Assembly (NCBI GenBank): GCA_900548595.1
Contig: URLB01000071.1
Location: 1-10,616, forward strand
Direction of reading: 5' to 3'
Source: an uncultured Eubacteriales bacterium
GTDB taxonomy: Bacteria > Bacillota > Clostridia > Lachnospirales > Anaerotignaceae
Length of the DNA stretch: 10,616 nucleotides
Shown here one piece after another: positions 7,298 through 10,616 of the stretch; within the stretch, counting starts at the first letter, position 1, and each line of letters begins with the position of its first letter. The position numbers and the translations under genes were made by a program. The notes under the pieces are model-generated. The model saw nothing but the letters and a program-made list of their open reading frames with translations. It had not been told where the DNA came from and did not search any database.

Positions 7298-7316
7298 ATA
7301 TACACAAAATAGCAGA

Positions 7317-7342
7317 AACGCGCATATTTAAATATGCGCGTT
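7317..7342. terminator. Perfect palindrome, likely bidirectional terminator
   Basis: A perfect 26-bp palindrome has arms of AACGCGCATATTT and its reverse complement. It lies 19 nt after the plus-strand membrane gene and 9 nt after the minus-strand YcxB-like gene, so it can end transcripts from both sides. On the plus strand it is followed by the moderately U-rich TTATTTAAAAATTATTTT. The minus-strand tail is weaker (TTTCTGCTATTTTG). Confidence 0.75.
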
Positions 7343-7351
7343 ATTTAAAAA

Positions 7352-7876
7352 TTATTTTATTTCTAATATTTTTAAACCTGTTTTTTCGGATATAAATTCA
7401 CGAAACTCATTCGTTTTTTCTTCTGATAAGCACTTTTTATCATAAACCTGTGCATGATTCATATCAAATACAAATACAAAATAATCATTTGTTTCAGCTA
7501 TTATTTTTATGCTCTCATACTGCCATCTGCTTGTTGCCAGTTCTGTTTCCGAAATGAATTCATTCTCTTCAAAAATACTTTCCGCAGTATCCGTTCCTTT
7601 TATCATACGTTTTTTAGCAAAATAAGCATTTATTTTATCTTCAAACAAGAGTACTGCCAAAATAACAATGGCGGCGGCTAAAGTTATAATCCTATTGAAA
7701 TTAAGAACAAACCTTTCATCTCCAAACGGAATAATTAAAATCAGCGCCAAGACTATAACTACACATCCGAATATACGGGACGCTGTATTTTTCCTTTTTC
7801 TCACGGTCTTTCTGAGGGTCTTTGCCATTGCGGTCAGAGCAGTTAAATTATATTCTGTATTGAATTTAAAATTCAT
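7352..7876 (-). CDS. YcxB-like membrane protein
   Basis: This 174-residue protein starts with FKFNTEYNLTALTAMAKTLRK, then has two hydrophobic helices at about residues 34-50 and 61-78. A cytoplasmic C-terminal domain at about 98-170 has the pattern of the YcxB-like family: a short W-containing strand (RWQYESIKIIAETNDYFVFVFD, 117-138), then YDKKCLSEEKTNEFREFISEK. This small membrane domain family is of unknown function and common in Clostridia and Bacilli. A strong GGAGG (7887-7883) sits 6 nt before the ATG. It follows the chagasin-like gene on the same strand but seems to have its own promoter in the intergenic hairpin. It converges with the YczE-like gene across the shared palindrome. Confidence 0.75.
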   Translation of the reverse strand: MNFKFNTEYNLTALTAMAKTLRKTVRKRKNTASRIFGCVVIVLALILIIPFGDERFVLNFNRIITLAAAIVILAVLLFEDKINAYFAKKRMIKGTDTAESIFEENEFISETELATSRWQYESIKIIAETNDYFVFVFDMNHAQVYDKKCLSEEKTNEFREFISEKTGLKILEIK

Positions 7877-7893
7877 AAAATTCCTCCAAGAGC

Positions 7894-7940
7894 AAAAGCC
7901 GCCGATTTCAGTTATTGCCTAAATTATATCAGCGGCTTTT
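7894..7940. terminator. Intergenic hairpin, probable terminator after the chagasin-like gene
   Basis: AAAAGCCGC (7894-7902) pairs perfectly with GCGGCTTTT (7932-7940) around a 29-nt loop. On the minus strand it lies 18 nt after the stop of the chagasin-like gene and ends in only four U, within the stem. On the plus strand it is followed by a longer T-rich run (ATTATTATTTTT). It may end the chagasin-like transcript and also block plus-strand readthrough. The large loop makes it weaker than usual. Confidence 0.55.
7923..7931 (-). promoter_or_regulatory. Extended -10 promoter of the YcxB-like gene
   Basis: The minus strand reads TGATATAAT (7931-7923), a perfect extended -10 element (TGnTATAAT). 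The -35 region is AT-rich with no good TTGACA match, which extended -10 promoters tolerate. Transcription would start near 7916, giving a leader of about 40 nt. The element lies in the loop of the hairpin at 7894-7940. Confidence 0.55.
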
Positions 7941-7958
7941 ATTATTATTTTTCAAAGT

Positions 7959-8723
7959 TTATTCAACTGTTATTTTATATTCATGTGTTTCAGAGGCGCT
8001 GTTTTTTTCAAAACTACGTTCGTATGTGTATTTTATTTTATATTCTCCCGGTTCATCGCATTTGAAAATCCATGTTTTCATACTCGGCGCTCCTACGATT
8101 TCTTCTGTTCCGTTGTTCATAGCCTGATCCGTTATTGTCTTTATAAGCTGCACATCATTGTAGTGTTCAACAGTCCAAGCATATCCTGTGCTTGCATTTT
8201 CCTCAAGCCTTACAGAAAATAAATCTCCGCTTTTTACAATATTAGCTTCATTCTCTTTTAATTGTACTTCAACAGGAGATGTTATATTTACTGTGCCGTC
8301 AGGCATATTTCTCATATCCAATGAAAAAAACTTGCTGAAAAATGTTGATGGTACATAAGAACGTCCGTCTTTTATTTCCGGAACAGCCTTGAGTTCTGCC
8401 ACGGCATCGGCTCCATAAACGTACTTATCCTCTCCTATGTAAAATTTTACGCTCGGCACAGTTTCGGAAGAAACAAGACATGATTTTTCCTCGTCATTCC
8501 ATTCTACTGTATAACCGAGTATCTCACTCATTTCCCTTACGGGATACATATGTGCATGGTCAATGTTTTCGTATGTCTGGTTTTCAAGTTCAATTCCGTT
8601 AACAATAGCTTTGTACTCCGGCTTCTCTATCACTTCCGCAGCAAAAGCAACATGTGATACTGAAGAGAGAGAAACCAGCGCTATTCCCGCCAAAGCTAAA
8701 ATATCTAATAAAAATTTTTTCAT
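7959..8723 (-). CDS. Secreted protein: copper amine oxidase N-like domain plus chagasin-like (I42) inhibitor domain
   Basis: This 254-residue protein has a classic signal peptide (MKKFLLDILALAGIALVSLSSVSHVAFA) with likely cleavage after AFA near residue 28. Residues about 37-150 look like the copper-amine-oxidase-N/stalk domain of clostridial surface proteins: VNGIELENQTYENIDHAHMYPVREMSEILGYTVEWND, then IKDGRSYVPSTFFSKFF. This domain does not imply amine oxidase activity. Residues about 158-254 match the chagasin family of cysteine-peptidase inhibitors. ENASTGYAW (175-183) is the NPTTGY-type loop, GAPSMKTWIF (211-220) corresponds to the second loop, and TYERSFE (233-239) to the RPW loop, here RSF. 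The start is the ATG at 8723 with AGGAGG (8739-8734) 10 nt upstream; in-frame TTG codons at 8732 and 8729 are too close to it. It probably acts outside the membrane. No cysteine peptidase is in the window, so the target is unknown. Confidence 0.82.
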   Translation of the reverse strand: MKKFLLDILALAGIALVSLSSVSHVAFAAEVIEKPEYKAIVNGIELENQTYENIDHAHMYPVREMSEILGYTVEWNDEEKSCLVSSETVPSVKFYIGEDKYVYGADAVAELKAVPEIKDGRSYVPSTFFSKFFSLDMRNMPDGTVNITSPVEVQLKENEANIVKSGDLFSVRLEENASTGYAWTVEHYNDVQLIKTITDQAMNNGTEEIVGAPSMKTWIFKCDEPGEYKIKYTYERSFEKNSASETHEYKITVE

Positions 8724-8881
8724 TTTCAACAACCTCCTCTGTTCAAAACTCTTCGTTATGTTTTTATACTACCACCATATATTTAATATTGGTACTATAA
8801 ATTTCTTACAAATTTCTAAAAATATGAAGCTAAAATACTTTATATGAATAATATGTAATAACGTCTAAAAGGAGAATATAA
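8724..8881. other. Divergent intergenic region without a clear promoter
   Basis: This 158-nt AT-rich spacer must hold promoters for the chagasin-like gene (minus) and the two-gene unit on the right (plus). On the minus strand TATAAA at 8768-8763 is a possible -10 but lacks a matching -35. On the plus strand no convincing sigma-A pair is seen, which would fit use of an alternative (for example sporulation) sigma factor, but no confident match to such a consensus was found either. Confidence 0.35.
8734..8739 (-). promoter_or_regulatory. Ribosome binding site that sets the chagasin-like protein start
   Basis: AGGAGG lies 10 nt before ATG 8723, and only 1 or 4 nt before the in-frame TTG codons at 8732 and 8729, so the ATG is preferred. 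This also gives a clean MKK signal-peptide start. Confidence 0.75.
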
Positions 8882-9364
8882 ATGTACCCATATTCAATTC
8901 CCAATCAAAATTTATCGGCACAACAGAATGAAGAAAAAAATAAAAATACCTTTTCATCGTTAATGAACGGTTATATATACGAAAATCCTAAAAGCGGCTA
9001 TTTAACTTTTCAAGTATCTTCCGGAGCAATTCCGATTCCAAATGCCAAAATCACTGTAAGTAAAAATATCGGGGATAATATGTACATCGGTAAAACACTT
9101 CTAACGGATATTAACGGAAAAACATCCGAAATTCCGCTTCCTGCACCTGATAAAAGCCTTTCTCTTTCTCCCGGCAGTTATAAACCTTACTCAACATATG
9201 ATATATCTGTTTCAGCCGACGGATACTTAACCGAATATTTTTATGATGTGCCTGTTTTTGAAGACATAACTTCCCTTCAGCCGGTTTCTTTAAAACCCGA
9301 TGTTGGCGCTGTAAATATAGAATATGACAATCCTGTTAATGAAAGAAGTTTTAACAACTTATAA
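8882..9364 (+). CDS. Small transthyretin-like (carboxypeptidase-regulatory-like) domain protein
   Basis: This 160-residue protein has a polar, Asn/Gln/Lys-rich N-terminus (residues 1-30) and then a single beta-rich domain at about 38-138. The pattern GYLTFQVSSGAIPIPNAKITVSK, a turn-rich middle with TDINGKTSEIPLPAP (75-89), YDISVSADGYLTEYFYDVPVF (106-126) and TSLQPVSLKP resembles the carboxypeptidase-regulatory / transthyretin-like fold. There is no signal peptide or membrane helix. GGAG (8871-8874) lies 7 nt before the ATG. It is followed after 13 nt by the SpoIID-like/peptidoglycan-binding gene, so the two are co-transcribed and probably act in the same structure. Pairs like this occur in Clostridia, where they are usually left without a defined role. 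A part in spore or cell-wall assembly is inference. Confidence 0.72.
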   Translation: MYPYSIPNQNLSAQQNEEKNKNTFSSLMNGYIYENPKSGYLTFQVSSGAIPIPNAKITVSKNIGDNMYIGKTLLTDINGKTSEIPLPAPDKSLSLSPGSYKPYSTYDISVSADGYLTEYFYDVPVFEDITSLQPVSLKPDVGAVNIEYDNPVNERSFNNL

Positions 9365-9377
9365 GAGGAGGTAAATA

Positions 9378-10616
9378 ATGTCAACACAAGTACTGCCCTA
9401 TGTACCGGAAATTATAACCGTACACCTCGGACCGCCGGACAGTCCGGCTGAAAATGTAACCGTTAGTTTTCCCGATTATATAAAAAACGTAGCCTCAAGC
9501 GAAATATATCCGACATGGCCGGAAAATGCCGTAAGGGCAAATATATATGCGCAAATATCATATACGTTAAACCGAATATACACCGAATGGTATCGTAGTA
9601 AAGGTTATGATTTTGATATAACCAACAGTACTCAGTATGACCATTATTTTGTAAAAGACAGGGAAATTTTTGAAAACGTTTCTCAAATAGTCGATGAAAT
9701 ATTTAACGACTATATAGTTCGTCAGGGAAGTATAGTTCCTCTTTTTGCATCATACTGCAATGGAACTACAAGCACATGCACAGGTCTGTCCCAATGGGGT
9801 ACTGTTGACCTGGCAAATCAAGGATACATGCCATACGAAATACTTCGTTACTACTACGGAAACGATATAAATATAATCGAAAACGCCCCCATATCCTCCA
9901 ATGTAGAATCATATCCCGGGTTTCCTCTGAAACTTGGAAGCAGCGGAAACGAAGTTCTGACAATACAGAGGCAATTAAACAGAATATCTGACAACTATCC
10001 TTCTATTCCGAAAATAACAAACTTAACCGGAATATTCGGTACTCAAACCGAAGACGCCGTGAGACAGTTTCAATACATTTTTAACCTTTCGCAGGACGGT
10101 ATCGTAGGAAAAGCTACATGGTATAAAATAAAAAATGTATTTAACGGAATAGCCCGTCTTGCCGAGCTGACAGCAGACAGACTGACATACGAAGACGTAT
10201 CGCCAATATATCCGTCTCTTTTAACCGAAGGTATGTCAGGCGACTATATAAAAACGCTTCAATATTATTTAGATGTTGTGGCATATTTTTATCCTCAAAT
10301 CCCGGATATAACAGTTGACGGTTATTTCGGGGAAAAAACAAAGGAAGCAGTTATGGCTTTCCAAAATTTACAAGGACTTACTGTTGACGGTATAGTCGGG
10401 CGCGACACATGGAGATCGCTTACAAACGCATATAATACTGTATTAAAAACCATACCTCCCGAATATCAAACGGAAACTTCATTAATATATCCTGGATATA
10501 TACTTTCCGAAGGGTTGGAAAATGATGATGTTAAACGGCTCCAAACGCTTTTACAGAGTATTTCAGCCGTAAATCCTTCTATTCCGAATGTTGAAATAAA
10601 CGGCGTATATGACCCC
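9378..10616 (+). CDS. SpoIID-like domain protein with peptidoglycan-binding repeats, 3' end cut by window
   Basis: The frame opens at ATG 9378 after a very strong AGAGGAGGT site and stays open for 413 codons to the right edge. Residues about 12-165 form a divergent SpoIID-like domain. E42 in VASSEIYPTWPENAVRANIYA matches the region of the catalytic Glu of SpoIID lytic transglycosylases. GYDFDITNSTQYDHYF and a late LSQWGTVDLANQGYMPYEILRYYYG (137-161) fit the SpoIID SQxG and EIL-YY signatures. C127 and C134 flank the loop where SpoIID binds metal. Three peptidoglycan-binding (PG_binding_1) repeats follow at about 184-252, 281-350 and from 377 to the edge. Each of the first two has LQ/IQ-L, a DG-FG or TG-FG turn, A-V-FQ and DGIVG-TW; the third is cut before these last motifs. 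No signal peptide is visible, unusual for a wall enzyme. Cleavage or binding of peptidoglycan during sporulation is the likely setting, but activity is unproven. Confidence 0.82.
   Translation, partial: MSTQVLPYVPEIITVHLGPPDSPAENVTVSFPDYIKNVASSEIYPTWPENAVRANIYAQISYTLNRIYTEWYRSKGYDFDITNSTQYDHYFVKDREIFENVSQIVDEIFNDYIVRQGSIVPLFASYCNGTTSTCTGLSQWGTVDLANQGYMPYEILRYYYGNDINIIENAPISSNVESYPGFPLKLGSSGNEVLTIQRQLNRISDNYPSIPKITNLTGIFGTQTEDAVRQFQYIFNLSQDGIVGKATWYKIKNVFNGIARLAELTADRLTYEDVSPIYPSLLTEGMSGDYIKTLQYYLDVVAYFYPQIPDITVDGYFGEKTKEAVMAFQNLQGLTVDGIVGRDTWRSLTNAYNTVLKTIPPEYQTETSLIYPGYILSEGLENDDVKRLQTLLQSISAVNPSIPNVEINGVYDP

Noticed and set aside
7454..8222. Plus-strand open frames over the YcxB-like and chagasin-like genes
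   Set aside because: They are low-complexity, Phe/Ile/Tyr-rich antisense translations with no ribosome site; the minus-strand genes have strong sites and recognisable domains.
9340..9380. Possible frameshift splitting one long protein into the transthyretin-like and SpoIID-like parts
   Set aside because: The first gene ends cleanly and the second has its own very strong ribosome site and ATG after a 13-nt gap, so two genes are more likely.
9766..10341. Minus-strand open frames at 9766-9963 and 10141-10341
   Set aside because: Antisense to the continuous SpoIID-like/peptidoglycan-binding frame; no recognisable motifs.
1..10616. tRNA, rRNA, CRISPR, insertion sequences, prophage or defence genes
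   Set aside because: None seen: no repeat arrays, no transposase or integrase motifs, and nearly all of the sequence is explained by the genes listed.

Overview
The window looks like a low-GC, anaerobic, spore-forming member of the Clostridia (Firmicutes). The evidence is AT-rich intergenic DNA, strong GGAGG-type ribosome binding sites, PurF with the cysteines of the Bacillus-type Fe-S enzyme, a ZTP riboswitch in front of purE, and a SpoIID-like/peptidoglycan-binding protein at the right end. No species can be named from the sequence alone.

Positions 1-6363 (minus strand) hold a compact de novo purine biosynthesis operon. A promoter (6335-6363) leads into a ZTP/ZMP (pfl-type) riboswitch (6238-6316) that overlaps a Rho-independent terminator (6200-6244). 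The gene order is then purE, purC, purF, purM, purN, an IMP cyclohydrolase of the archaeal PurO-like family, and a stand-alone AICAR transformylase cut by the left edge. The genes are separated by 4-28 nt or overlap. The last two steps to IMP, usually done by one bifunctional PurH, are here done by two unrelated single-function proteins. The riboswitch ligand (ZMP/ZTP) is the substrate, or a derivative of the substrate, of the last enzyme, so the operon should be switched on when that step is starved of formyl-folate.

Positions 6364-7342 hold an AT-rich divergent spacer with its own promoter, then a plus-strand gene for a five-helix membrane protein of the YczE/YitT-like (DUF6198) group. It ends at a perfect palindrome shared with the convergent gene on the other side.

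Positions 7343-8750 (minus strand) hold two envelope-related genes. The first in transcription order is a secreted protein joining a copper-amine-oxidase-N-like domain to a chagasin-like (I42) domain. The second is a two-helix YcxB-like membrane protein whose probable extended -10 promoter lies in the loop of an intergenic hairpin.

Positions 8882-10616 (plus strand) hold a two-gene unit: a small transthyretin-like domain protein, then a protein with a divergent SpoIID-like domain and at least two and a half peptidoglycan-binding repeats, cut by the right edge. Neither has an obvious signal peptide. No RNA genes other than the riboswitch, no mobile elements and no CRISPR were seen. The purine operon is well understood biology; the right-hand unit and the chagasin fusion are the less-characterised parts.
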